NCBI GenBank assembly: GCA_013350335.1
Contig: CM023541.1
Coordinates: 65,513,999 to 65,577,998, forward strand
DNA: 64,000 nucleotides
Source: Chimonanthus salicifolius
Taxonomy: Eukaryota; Streptophyta; Magnoliopsida; Laurales; Calycanthaceae
Direction of reading: 5' to 3'
Position 1 is the stretch's first letter. Each line of letters starts with the position of its first letter. Position numbers and translations under genes: made by a program. The notes under the pieces are model-generated. The model made no database searches. It saw only the letters and a program-made list of their open reading frames with translations, and was not told the DNA's origin. Below are positions 44,513 through 55,986 of the stretch, piece by piece.

Positions 44513-46533
44513 GAGTTAGTGGGGCCGGCAACCATGGTTGACTTGGTCAACCATGGGTGGATTAATGGAGAAGAATCAAGGAGATTAAAGGAGTTAATTG
44601 AGAATTAATTAACCTAAGTTAAGCATTTAATTAATTAATTAATTAAGTTAGTCAAATGGGGAGTCAAAGAGATAAGTCAATGGGTGGTTTCATCTCATTG
44701 AAACCACCCAAACCACTCAAAGAAAACACAACTAAACCATGGGCTTAGGGTGGTGGTTTCATCTCAACCACCACCACCCAAAGCATGATGACCTATACCC
44801 CTCCATGATGATGGTCAAATAGTCAAGATGGAAGACCAAACCACTCCATCTCAAGTCACCAAAACCGTTGGCTTGGTGGTGGTTTTGTCCCAACCACCAC
44901 CACTAAGGCATGTAAGCCCATGCTTGGTGGGTGGAGGGAAATGATGGTGGAATGTAGCTTAGTCAACCAAGATGAGATGGGTTTCATCTCATTTCTCCAT
45001 TCCATTTCCATCTCCCTCTCTCCCTCCCTCTCTAAAACCGTCCCCACTCTCACAAGACCAAAGAAGAAGAGACTTAGAAGAAAATAAGGAAAGTTCAAGC
45101 TTGGCCGACCACCAGCACTTCAAGATCAAGACTTGGGATATTTTCCCATCCTCCCCTCCCCTTCCTCTCTCAAACCCACTCCATCATTGGCCGACCCAAA
45201 CCTTGATGATCTCATTTTGATCAAACACATCTTGGCCGAAAATCAAGGAGAAGAAGAAAGGAGAAAGACTAAGGATCCAAGAGGAGAAAGAAAAGCCGAG
45301 GGAGCCGTCGGATTGGTAAGTATCTCTAAAAGATGTTATTTTTTTTTTTTTAAGGTTTAAAAATGGAGTCCATTTCTTAGATTAAATGGTGGCCAAAAAT
45401 GTTATGGGCCATGGATCTAAGATCCATCCAAGGAAGGGATGAGAAATGGACAAAATGGGTAAGATAGGTTAAGAAAAGAAAAATAAAGGAATGATAAGGA
45501 CACTATGTATTTAAGGTTTTCTTAAGCATGGAAGTATGGATTTTTGAAGGAATCATAGACCATAGGGTTCGGCCATGTAGTATGGCCGAACCCCATGGTA
45601 GGTAATTAAGTAATTTTAATAAGGTTTTTAGGATTAAAAACCATGGAAGGATGATTTATGTTTTTAAGGTCTTAATGATTCAATGTTAATGATTTTTTTT
45701 AAAGGGATTTTAAATGAAGAAACCATGGAGAGATTTTTTTGGATGGAATATTTTTGAACCATGGGTTCGGCCATGGTGTATGGCCGAACCCTATGGTGAT
45801 GTATTTGGAATTTTAATGGGTGTAAAATATGAAAAAAATAATGGAGAATATTGGTAGCCTTGATGGACCAAAATGTTTCTAATGATGATTAAGGAATGAT
45901 GATTTAAATTCCCTCATGGTGGAACTTATGGTGGAGCTAAATGATGTAAATGGGTCCAAGAAAAAAAAAATAAGAAAAAGACATCATGGGTTCGGCCATG
46001 GTGTATCGCCGAACCCATGACACATTTGAGAGCCATTTTATGGGCTAAGGTTAAGTCCATGCATGTGTCTAGATGATTGGGGATTTGATTTAGTTAATGG
46101 CTGTTTTTAATGTTTTCATGTCATGGTGGATGGATCATTAATGGATCCAAGTTTTATGGATCAGTTATGAGTCTAAGGATGGAAAATAAAATGAGAACTT
46201 AACCATGGAAGAAGAGTGGCAAAATGGTAAATATAGGCCCAAATCAAGAACCAGGGGTTCGGCCATGGTACATGGCCGAACCCCATGGAGGATGATCATG
46301 GACTTAGGTGTGTTTAAAGATGACCTTATGTATGGATAAATGAAGCATAGGTTGCTGGATTTTAAACCCATGACCCAATTGTGAACCAATTGATGGGCTA
46401 AGATTAAGGTCTATGTATATGCTTTAATTAATGGGAATTAGGTTAAGTTAATGGCTGATTTTTAAATGGTTGTATCTCATGATTGGTGAGTCATTAATGG
46501 ATCCAAGATTATGGACCAATTATGGGCCTAAGA
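44513..46533 (+). mobile_element. Element A 3' LTR, second part (3' end lost)
   Basis: Resumes A's 3' LTR after the LARD-like element and follows 21063-23090 of the 5' LTR: GGTTGACTTGGTCAACC, TTTCATC hairpins, CT/AG leader, donor GATTG|GTAAGT (45316), then hairpins at about 45566-45595, 45760-45795, 45986-46018 and 46252-46288. It stops at CCTAAGA where LTR fragment C begins; the last 1.65 kb of A's LTR are not found downstream. Confidence 0.9.
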
Positions 46534-48525
46534 TGTAACACCCTGATTTCTCAATGATGTGGATAATTACGAAAATGCCCTTCGATTTGGTAAATTTAAT
46601 AATTATGATGTTAATTGAGAAAATGGTGGGGGCCCATTGCTCAAACTAAGATCCTATGAACATATTATAAGGGTCAAATTATATTGGATGGGTAATTTCT
46701 CAATGAAGCGGAAAATTACGAAAATGCCCCTGAGTTAGTAAATTAATTATTTTGTGATGATAAATAAGGAAATGGTGGGGCCCATTGCTCAAATTAAAAT
46801 CATATGAGCACATTATGAATGTTAAGTTTGATTGGTTGGGTAATTTTCATCATTTGGGTCAAAAATGGCTAAATGGGTCAAAGGGCCCAAATGGGACCCA
46901 TAGGGTCAAAATGGATGATTTGACCGTTTTGTGAATTTAAATTAAATGGGGTTAAGATTATTTGATTGTAAATCAAGTGTAGAAGAAATGGGTAGGCTTG
47001 ATCCATATGCAAAAACCGATTACAAATGACCAAAATACCCATAATTGGGTCATGGAGTCAAAAAAAGGGGTCAAGGAGCTAAAGGTGGACCCAACGGGTC
47101 GGGTTGACTAGTTTGACCACGGATGACCGTGTGGGCCCTCAATGGAACTCAAGTGTGAGATAATTCAGCTTGAGTTGGACTGATTTGGAGTGAGTCTAAA
47201 TTAAGAAAAGAGTTGACTCAAAGATGAAGCATTAAATGTGATGAGTTGCGTTGGAATAAAAATATCTTGAGTTGGGTGAGTCAAAAATGGAAATCCAAGG
47301 GACTGTAAATCAGTGAGTTTAATGGTAATTTGAAGAGGTTGACTGGTCTCAAACCAACCAAAACAAGTCCCACACGTTGGGGACTTGTTTTGGTGAGTTC
47401 AATGGTGTATGATTAATGGAAAAACATGGGTTTTGAGATGAGTTGCTTGGGGATCTGAATGGCTGTATGGGTAGCTGCCAAGGGGTGCCTTGGAGGGCAC
47501 CCAATACCCATGTTTTGTGCATGGATTGATGAGGAAGTGGAGGGGTTATGGTGGCTGAAATACAAAACCAATGAACACCATCACTTGGCCGATTTATCAT
47601 GGCAAAGCCTAAGATTTTCCTCATCTCTCTCTCCCTCTCTCCTCTCTCCAATTCGTTGTTCTTCCTAGCTGGAACATCAGAGGATTTTACACTAGTAGAT
47701 CAAGCACAAAACAGCAAAAGAAAAGAAGAAATAAAAGGGAGAAAACAAGGATCAAAGACAAGGAGGAAGTTTGGAAAATTTGGTACGTATCTTTATGATA
47801 TTTTGGTTTAAAAACATAAAACAAGTAGGGTATGTATTTGGCCATGGTGATGGCCGAATACACCAATGTTTAACCTTGATTATGGAGGATTTAAAATGGT
47901 GAAAATAACCATTGGGTTCGGCCACCATGGAGGGCCGAACCCCATGTAAAAGATTGCATGGTTTTCATGTTTTGGAAACATGAAAACCATGGGTTTTATG
48001 GACTGATTTTTGGGTCATTTTGTGGCCGAAATAAGTAAGGTTTTAAAGTGTGATGATAAGGTTTAAAGGATGGAAATTGAGAACATGGAGTTCGGCCACT
48101 TTGGATGGCCGAACCCCATGGAAACAATTGGTTGATTTGGATGGTTTTTGGAATTTAAAGCCATACAAGTATAGGACTGTTTTTAAGATGTTTTATTGAA
48201 CATAAAATGTATGTTTTAAAAAGGTTAAAACATGGACTTGAAGGTCATCAAGGACTGAAGTTTATATGGTCTAAACAAGTGGATTAAAAGATGGAAATGG
48301 ACCATTGGGTTCAGCCACTTTGCATGGCCGAACCCCATGGAAACAAGTGGATGATGGTGATGGTTTTTGGAAATTAAAACCATATAAAATGATGAACTGT
48401 TATGGGTGTTTAAATCATGAAATTGGATGTCATGTTTGGGCCATGGAATGGCCGAATACTTCAAGAAAATAAAACCTTGGATTAAGTTGATTAAAATGGT
48501 GTAAGTGTATCATTGGGTTCGGCCA
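46534..48525 (+). mobile_element. LTR fragment C (5' 2 kb), fused to element D pol
   Basis: Begins TGTAACACCCTGATTTCTC, two tandem copies of the LTR start unit (46546, 46697), GGGTC words, AG-rich leader, a donor-like GGTACGTA at about 47782-47789 (GTACGT in place of GTAAGT), then hairpins near 47837, 47912-47944, 48090-48120 and 48302-48340. In the middle of the next hairpin's left arm (GGGTTCGGCCAC) it changes without a gap into protease codons. It belongs to the LARD-like/solo LTR 5 subfamily, not to D's LTR type, so the junction is an illegitimate join. Confidence 0.87.
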
Positions 48526-51500
48526 CACGGAACTCGCGGGATTCAGATTCGAGTTCGATTATTTAGTGATCGATATGGCGGAATATGATGTCATTTTTGG
48601 CATGGACTGGTTGACTACGTATCAGGCCCATATTGATTGCCATCTTCGTAGGGTAACATTTTGGTCACCCGAAGGAAAGCGGTACATGGTGCACGCTGAC
48701 AGGCAGGGTATCCCTAGAAGACTGCAGGAAGAACTGAACCATCTTGCCTTGAACAACCTCAGATTAGATAAGGCACCAACGGTTGAACTTCCGGCGGTAG
48801 TAGCAGATTTTGCCGAGGTATTCCCAATAGAACTCCCTGGTTTGCCACCCAAAAGGGAGATAGACTTTGAAATAAAATTATACCCCGGCGCCGCTCCACT
48901 ATCATTACCCATTATAGGATGGCACCAGTTGAGATGACCGAGCTGAAGAAGCAAATTGACGAACTGCTCAGACTAGGCTTCATTCAGAACAATACATCCG
49001 CATGGGGAGCTCCAGTATTATTTGTGAAAAAGAAAGACGGTACCCTACGAATGTGTGTGGACTATAGGAAGTTAAATCAGCTGACTGTCAGGAACAAGTA
49101 TCCCCTACCCCGGATTGATGATCTGTTTGATCAACTTAGGGGTTCCTCTCATTTCTCCAAGATTGACCTGATGTCTGGATACCATCAAATTCGGGTTAGA
49201 GAGGAGGACATAGAGAAGACTGCCTTCAGGACACGGTATGGATTATATGAGTATGTAGTCATGCCGTTTGGGCTTACTAATGCACCGGCAGTGTTCATGG
49301 ACCTGATGAATAGGATATTCCGTCCATACTTAGATCAGTTTGTGATCGTATTCATCGATGATATTCTGATCTACTCCAAAAGTCAGAACGAACATGCCGA
49401 GCAGCTACGGATAGTCCTAGACACCTTGCGGAAGAACCAATTGTATGCCAAAGCCAGCAAGTGTGAATTTTGGCTATCTGAAGTCAACTTCTTGGGGCAC
49501 ATCATATCAGAGGAAGGTATAGCCGTGGACCCGGCTAAGGTAGCAGCAGTCAGGGAATGGAAAGCGCCGACAAATGTGACCGAGATCTGCAGTTTTCGGG
49601 GATTGGCCTGTTACTATCGGAAATTCATCATGGACTTCTCCAAGATTGCAGCTCCACTTACCCGACTCACTCAGAAAGGAGTCAAGTTTGAGTGGTCCAA
49701 TCTGTGCAATCAGAGATTTGAGGAGTTAAAGGAGAGGCTTACGACCGCTCCTATTCTGATCTTGCCGGAAAGAGGCAGAAATTATGAGGTGTACTGCGAT
49801 GCCTCCGGTGAGGGACTGGGGTGCACACTCAGTCAAGGTAATCGTGCGGTGGCGTACGGATCGAGACAGTTGAAAATTCATGCACGCCATTATCCCACAC
49901 ATGATCTAGAACTAGCAGCGGTGGTCTTCGCTCTCAAAAGCTGGAGACACTACCTCTATGGTGAAAAGTTTGAGGTGTTCTCGGGTCACAAAAGTTTGAA
50001 GTACTTATTTGATCAGAAAGAACTCAATATGAGACAGCGTAGATGGATGGAATATCTGGCGGATTATGAGTTCGCACTTCGGTACCATCCTGGCAAGGCG
50101 AACAAAGTGGTGGATGCTCTCAGCCGTTTGTCACATGCGACAATAGCCAGCATGATCAGGACGGAATGGGAGGTACTGAATACCATCAGAGAGTTTAAAC
50201 TCTACCTCAATAATCATGGGACCATATATAATCTGATCATACGATCCCACATGGTCTTCGAGATTGAACGGGAGCAACGGACAGACCCAGAAGTGGAGGA
50301 GATTTGGGCTAAAATGTCTACCGGTGAGGTTGTACCGGAGTGGGAATTACGACCAGGACAGGGTCTTATGTTCCGAGGTAGGACATACGTATCTAAGAAT
50401 TGTAGAAGAGAGTTGCTGATTGAAGCACACCAAACCAAACTCTCTATCCACCCGGGCAGCACGAAGATGTACCATGATCTTAAGAGGCACTATTGGTGGC
50501 ATGGACTTAAGAAAGACTTGGCAGAGTTTGTTGCTCGTTGCTTAACATGTCAACAGGTTAAGGCAGAACATCGGAAACTGCCAGGCTTACTCGCACCCTT
50601 ACCAGTACCAGAATGGAAATGGGAACACATATCCATGGACTTTGTAACAGGGTTGCCAAGGTCATCCAAGGGCAACGATGCAATATGGGTCATAGTGGAC
50701 CGATTGACCAAGTCTGCACATTTCCTTCCCATCAAGATGACAGATTCATCAGAGACTTTGGGTCAACGGTACATCCGGGATATCATCAGGTTACATGGTA
50801 TTCCCCAGTCTATTGTATCTGACAGGGACGGCCGATTCACCGGCAGAGTATGGCAATGCTTGCAGTCGGCTATGGGGATCAACGTATTAACTAGCACGGC
50901 GTTTCACCCACAGACTGATGGGCAGTCAGAAAGAACGATATAGACATTGGAGGATATGCTGAGAGCATGCATGCTAGACTTCAAAGGCGGATGGGAGGAT
51001 CATCTACCACTGCTGGAGTTCTCTTACAATAACAGTTACCACTGGTGGAGTTCTCTTACAATAACAGTTGCCAGGCAAGCCTTCAAATGGCTCCATTTGA
51101 GGCCTTGTATGGTAGACCGTGTAGATCGCCAGTATGTTGGACAGAAGCCGGTGAGCCTGCGTTGATTGGGCCAGATTTGGTTGCAGAGACTACAGCACAG
51201 ATTAAGCTGATACGGCAACATTTACTCAGTGCACAGAGCCGTCAGAAAAACTATGCCGACAAGAGGAGAAGGTTCCTCGAGTTTGAGGTGGGAGACTTGG
51301 TATTTCTGAAAGTCTCACCATGGAAGGGGCACATGAGATTCGGAAAGAAAGGGAAACTGTCACCTAGATTTGTGGGGCCGTTTCCAATACTGAAGAGGGT
51401 GGGAGGGGTAGCTTATCAGTTAGCGCTCCCTCCACAGCTGTCATCTCTACATGATGTGTTTCATGTGTCCATGCTGAGAAAGTACAATCCTGACCCTTCG

Positions 51501-51708
51501 CATGTGATAAATGTTCAAGACATCGATGTACAAAGCGATGTGACATATGTGGAGAAGCCAGTCAGAATTATTGGAAGTGAACAAAGGGTGTTGCGGAACC
51601 GCGCCATTCAGTTCGTCAAGGTGGTATGGGAATGACATGGCAGTGAAGAAACCACCTGGGAACTTGAGTCGGAGATGAAGACCGCTTATCCGGAGCTCTT
51701 CGCATGAG
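48526..51708 (+). pseudogene. pol: Element D pol remnant: protease end, RT, RNase H, integrase, chromodomain
   Basis: The best-preserved pol here. It opens inside the protease (TELAGFRFEF, then DMAEYDVIFGMDWL); the catalytic Asp triad is lost upstream. RT follows: [47 protein letters not shown] (near 49350). RNase [16 protein letters not shown] (near 49790). Integrase: H2C2 (CLTCQQVK), [22 protein letters not shown] and DGQSERT. Then GPY/F (RFVGPFPIL) and a chromodomain ending TTWELESEMK near 51680. Breaks: one-base loss near 48910 before RT; CAG-to-TAG at 50941, just after the catalytic Glu; a 32-bp tandem duplication near 51014-51077; CGA-to-TGA at 51633 inside the chromodomain. An open frame of 674 codons (48919-50943) survives. 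Confidence 0.95.
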
Positions 51709-51769
51709 TTGTTTTGGACCCCTACTTCCCTCGAATTTTCGGGACGAAAATTTCAAAAGAGGATTCTAT
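51709..51769 (+). other. Element D polypurine-tract region
   Basis: TTTTCGGGACGAAAATTTCA, then AAAGAGGATTCTAT, directly before TGTAATAACCC. It matches the position and wording at the other 3' LTRs of this window. Confidence 0.82.
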
Positions 51770-53233
51770 TGTAATAACCCGAATTTTTGATAAATATATA
51801 TATTGGCATTTATTCATTTTAAATTGAAGTTTGATGTAATAAAATGCCAAATGGACCAAATTTTGGGACAAGGGTCCAAGTATGGTCCAATGGGCCATGG
51901 ATTGGATGAAATCCATTTAATGAGTCAATGAGGACCAAACGGGTCAATGATGGTGAAAGGGGGCCCGATAGCCATGTGGGGCCCAATTAATCAAAATAAT
52001 CGGTTCCAACCCTAAAGTAAGTGGGCAAAGAGGGAATCTAATTGGGCCATGGGCCCAATGATTACCCAATAGACCATGAATTAGAATTAATTCATTTAAT
52101 TGGTCAATGGTAAGTAATTGGGTCAAGATAGTCAATTTGGGTCAAAGGGCCATAGGGGACCCAATGGGCCAAAGTAGATAAGCCCTAAGATAAATGGGTA
52201 AGACAAGAATATAATTGGGTCATGGACCCAATGGTAATCCAATTAAAATAAATTAAATGGATTAGATAATTATAAAATTATCTAAGTTAAGATGTATCAA
52301 GATTAAATGGTATGACGAAATGGGGCCCACCTCCACCTCACCCATGGAGGTGGCGTGTGGACCCAAGGATAGTGGGGCCGACCACCATGGTTGACCATGG
52401 GTGGATCTTATAGAGGGAAATCAATGGAATTAGATTAGATAGGAATTAATTAACTTAACCTAATAATCAAATTAATTAAGTTAATTAATCTAATCCAAGG
52501 ATTGGTCAAAAGGGAGTCAAAAGTCAAAACCACTCCAACAAACACAAACCACTCCTAAGAAACACAAAAATAAAACCATGGGCTTGAATGATGGTTTTAT
52601 CCCAACCGCCACCATTAATGCAATGGTGGTTGGTGGGGGAATTAATGTGGAGCATGACCTAGACTAACCAAAAGATGATATCTCATCTCATTCCACTATC
52701 TCCATTGTCTCCACTCTCAAGAAACGTCCCATGCACTAAGGAAAAGAAAACAAAACTTAGAAGAGAAAACTTAGAAAGAGAAGAGAAGAAAAGAGAAGAG
52801 AAGGCAAGCTTTGGGCCACCAAGACCTTTGAAAATCTCTCCCTCATCTCCATACTCTCTTTATCTCTTAACCTAACCCCATTTACCTTAGCCGATCAAAA
52901 CGTATTCCACCATTGATCAAGCACATCTAGCCGTTCAAACAAGGAGAGGAAGAAGAAAGGAGGCCAAGGAAGCCGACGGGAGCGACAAAGACCGAAGGAG
53001 TCGTCGGATAGTAAGTATGTTCTAAACAAGAAATTTATTATTTAAGGTTTTTAATTTTGAAATCCATCCTTGCCATATGATGGTGGCCAAATTATTTTAG
53101 GCTATGGAATGGATCTAAAATCCATCAAATGGAAGGCAAAGAAATGGAAGAGATGGTCTAAAAAAAAAAAATGAATGAAATGAATGGATTAAGTATGGAA
53201 AAGATGGAAGTTTTAATGGATTGAATGGACCTT

Positions 53234-54568
53234 AGGGTTCGGCCATGTAGCATGGCCGAACCCCATGGCCAATGTGGATGATTTTTAATTAGGGTTTGAA
53301 GGTTTAAAAGTATGGAGAATGATCAATGGTTTTATGAGGATTTCAAGATGTTAAAATGATTAAAAGTTGATAAATTTTAAGAGGTTTTGAATAAGGAAAT
53401 TTCATGAAAATATGGGTGATCTTTCATGGCCTTGAAAGGCATAGAATGGAATGAATGGATGACCATAGGGTTCGGCCATGTAGCATGGCCGAACCCCATG
53501 GTGAATAATGAGTGATTTATTAAGGTTATTAGGTTTAAAGATAATGAAGAAAAATGATAAATGTAAATGGACTTATTGAGTATGGAATGTGAGGTTTAGA
53601 TGGAATGAAAATGGTGATGATTTAGTGATTTGAAAATAGATTATTTTGGGACAAAATTAATGATTTTCATGAAGATCTTAAAGTTGGTAATAGATGGTAT
53701 TTTGTTGATGGAAATGAGGAAATGATTGGTGGTAGAAGTGGAATTTAAATGTAATTAAAAATCCAAGATAAAAATAAGGGAAAGACATCATGGGTTCGGC
53801 CATGGTGTATGGCCGAACCCATGACCCATGTTTTAGGTCATTCATGGGCTAAGTATGGTTTATATATGTGCTTAAATGAATGGAAATTAAGTTAAGTTAA
53901 TGATGAAATTTAAATGGATGTTACAAGTATGATATGTGATGTTTAAATGGAATAAAGATAGTGATTGAAATGGATGATTGAACTTTTATTGGAGGTATGT
54001 TTAAATGGGTAATTGAAACCAAGAAGGATGGGGAAAGAAACATCATGGGTTCGGCCATGATGTATGGCCGAACCCATGACCCAAATTTTGATCAATTTTA
54101 GGCTAAGGTTAATGCATGTATCAATGCCTAGGAGGTTGTTTTAAAGGGCCAAAATGAATGAAGATTTGTGATTTTTGAAATGGATTATTTTTGGGACAAA
54201 ATATGAGTCTTTGAAAATGGCACCAATAAAAGTGAACCATGAACCAAGAAATTAGGAAATGGACATCATGGGTTCGGCCATGGTGTATGGCCGAACCCAT
54301 GACCCCTTTGGGAGCCATATTATGTGCTAGGTATGGAATTAATTATGGGATTAAATATTTACAAATTTAATTAAACTAGAGGGCTGATTTTATGATGTTA
54401 TGTCATGATTAAGAAATTATAAATGGGTCCAAGTTTATAGGTCAAATATGGACTTAAATATGCATGGATAAAAGGGGTAACTTAACCATGGAAGAGGAGT
54501 GGCAAAACCGTAATTTGTGGCCACATTGAAGGACCATGGGTTCGACCATGGTGCATGGCCGAACCCTG
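53234..54568 (+). repeat. Hairpin array in element D 3' LTR
   Basis: Six units at about 53234-53268, 53467-53500, 53788-53822, 54045-54080, 54266-54302 and 54535-54568. The third to fifth are flanked by GACATCATGGG and CCCATGACCC, extending the stem to ATGGGTTCGGCCAT/ATGGCCGAACCCAT. Near-perfect arms are retained although spacers are diverged. Confidence 0.92.
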
Positions 54569-55123
54569 TGTGGGTTGGACATGAAAATGGAAATATTATG
54601 AATGAATAAAGGAAGCGGATAGTTGCTGCATTTTAGGCTCGCAAATCAGAATTTTAAATTTGGCCAAAATTGGATTTATGTATGAGTCTAAAACCAATGG
54701 ATAATGGGCTAAGTTAGGGACTTAATCATGGATAATGTATGGACTAATTCGGTAAATGTAATAAGGTATCGGGCGTCGCAAACGGTACGCGATCGGCGAC
54801 CGGATTATCGAACGGGAAGCGTAACGGAACGCGACACGGTATTCGGTAGGATTCCTACCTTTTTGTAAGCGATGGATATGTGATGGTGTTTTAAATTATT
54901 TTGACTTGGCTTACTATGGATTTATGATTTTAATTTATGATTTATGGGACTTGCACTATGATGGGTTTTAACTTATGAATTACATGATAGTATCATGGAT
55001 TATATTTTAATATTATGCATCATATGACTATGTATGGTATATTGAATATGGTCTATCTATATACTACATAGCATAATGCACCTACATCTCATGCATGGCA
55101 TGGGCAGAAAAAAAATAAACAAA

Positions 55124-55312
55124 CCGGAGTCCATGCTCCGTCGGGGAGTCCGAGAATCAGACATGGGGATTGCCTGAGGGCTATAACCGGAGTCCATGCT
55201 CCGTCGGGGCGACCGAGAATCAGACATGGGGATAGCCTGAGGGCTATAACCGGAGTCCATGCTCCGTCGGGGCGACCGAGAAGCAAACATGGGGAACAGG
55301 ATATTGTATGGT
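55124..55312 (+). repeat. 63-bp tandem repeat, 3 copies
   Basis: CCGGAGTCCATGCTCCGTCG begins at 55124, 55187 and 55250, an exact 63-bp period. Each unit contains GGAGTCCATGCTCC (arms GGAG/CTCC) and GGGGCGACCGAGAA. LTR G carries the same three-unit, 63-bp array inverted at 62525-62713. Single or double forms with the shared core CTCCGTCGGGGCG occur in the other LTRs. Confidence 0.93.
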
Positions 55313-55986
55313 CATACGGATAATGGGTGGGACATATGACATAAGCACCCATAGCATAACATTCATCACATGATTATGTTGTTGTATTTTATTGTATCGG
55401 TATGTGTGCATCACTAATCCATGTGTTAGCCCTACTCGAAGTCCTACTGGGCGCGTTGACTAACGCCCTACTTCTACCCTAGCTGATGACGCAGGAGAGG
55501 TAGGAAGCGGTGGACATACCGGAGGCCAAGCTTAGGAACTTGGAAAGCGTAGTCCTAGTTTATATTATGTTTACATTTTGGAGATGTAATTTTAAAGTAA
55601 CTTAGCTTGTCGGGTTCTATAAATTTACTTTTCTTGCGATGGTTTGGATGTTACTTATGGACGATACATTTTGTGATGTAATCATGAACATAAGGGCATT
55701 TTGGTAAATTTAATGTTGTATCTTCCCTTCTATCTAAAAACCGGTAGGATAGACTCAATTATCATGTTCCGCAATAATTATAATCCGCAAGCTTACTTCT
55801 TACGCGTGAACCATTCTCGTGGACTTAGCTCCGCGCATGCGTGGGGTTGGCCAGTTAAGGGTCGGGCTTTAGAAGCTCGGACTTAACTCGCGTCATGGCG
55901 TCCGCGCCCTCTCTCACTCTTCTATTTTAAAAAAAAAAATAGACTCTGATTTTCGGAAAACGGGTGAAAAAGGGCTGGGCGTTACA

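Larger units (their letters stand above)
53011..55482 (+). other. Putative LTR intron in element D 3' LTR
   Basis: GTAAGTATG donor and TTCTACCCTAG acceptor bracket 2,472 nt with the hairpin array and the 63-bp repeats. The exon-like leader before it (52690-53010) is AG-rich and the acceptor is followed by CTGATGACGCAGGAGAGG, as in other LTRs. Confidence 0.5.
51770..55986 (+). mobile_element. Element D 3' LTR (4,217 bp)
   Basis: From TGTAATAACCCGAATTT to GCTGGGCGTTACA. Parts: GACCC words; CCACCTCACCCATGGAGGTGG hairpin (52329-52349); CT-rich block; AG-rich leader; donor GATA|GTAAGTATG at 53011; six hairpins; conserved block (CGGGCGTCGCAAACGGTACG, 54769-54800; GGTAGGATTCCTACC, 54845-54859); three 63-bp units; GGGCGCGTTGACTAACGCCC (55450-55469); acceptor CTTCTACCCTAG ending at 55482; terminal hairpins. 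No matching duplication can be assigned because D's 5' side is lost. The LTR type matches fragments E and G. Confidence 0.93.

Noticed and set aside
55057..55352. Repetitive protein frames with RSPRRSMDSGY-type units (also 62455-62730)
   Set aside because: They are translations of the 63-bp minisatellite, whose period is a multiple of three and so gives frame-preserving repeats in any frame. No start context or conservation supports a protein.
46534..55986. C LTR, D pol and D LTR as one intact element
   Set aside because: The left LTR start (TGTAACACCCTG with tandem start units) and the right LTR (TGTAATAACCCG) are different subfamilies, gag is absent, the join is mid-hairpin, and flanking bases (CTAAGA and AATAT) do not match as a duplication.
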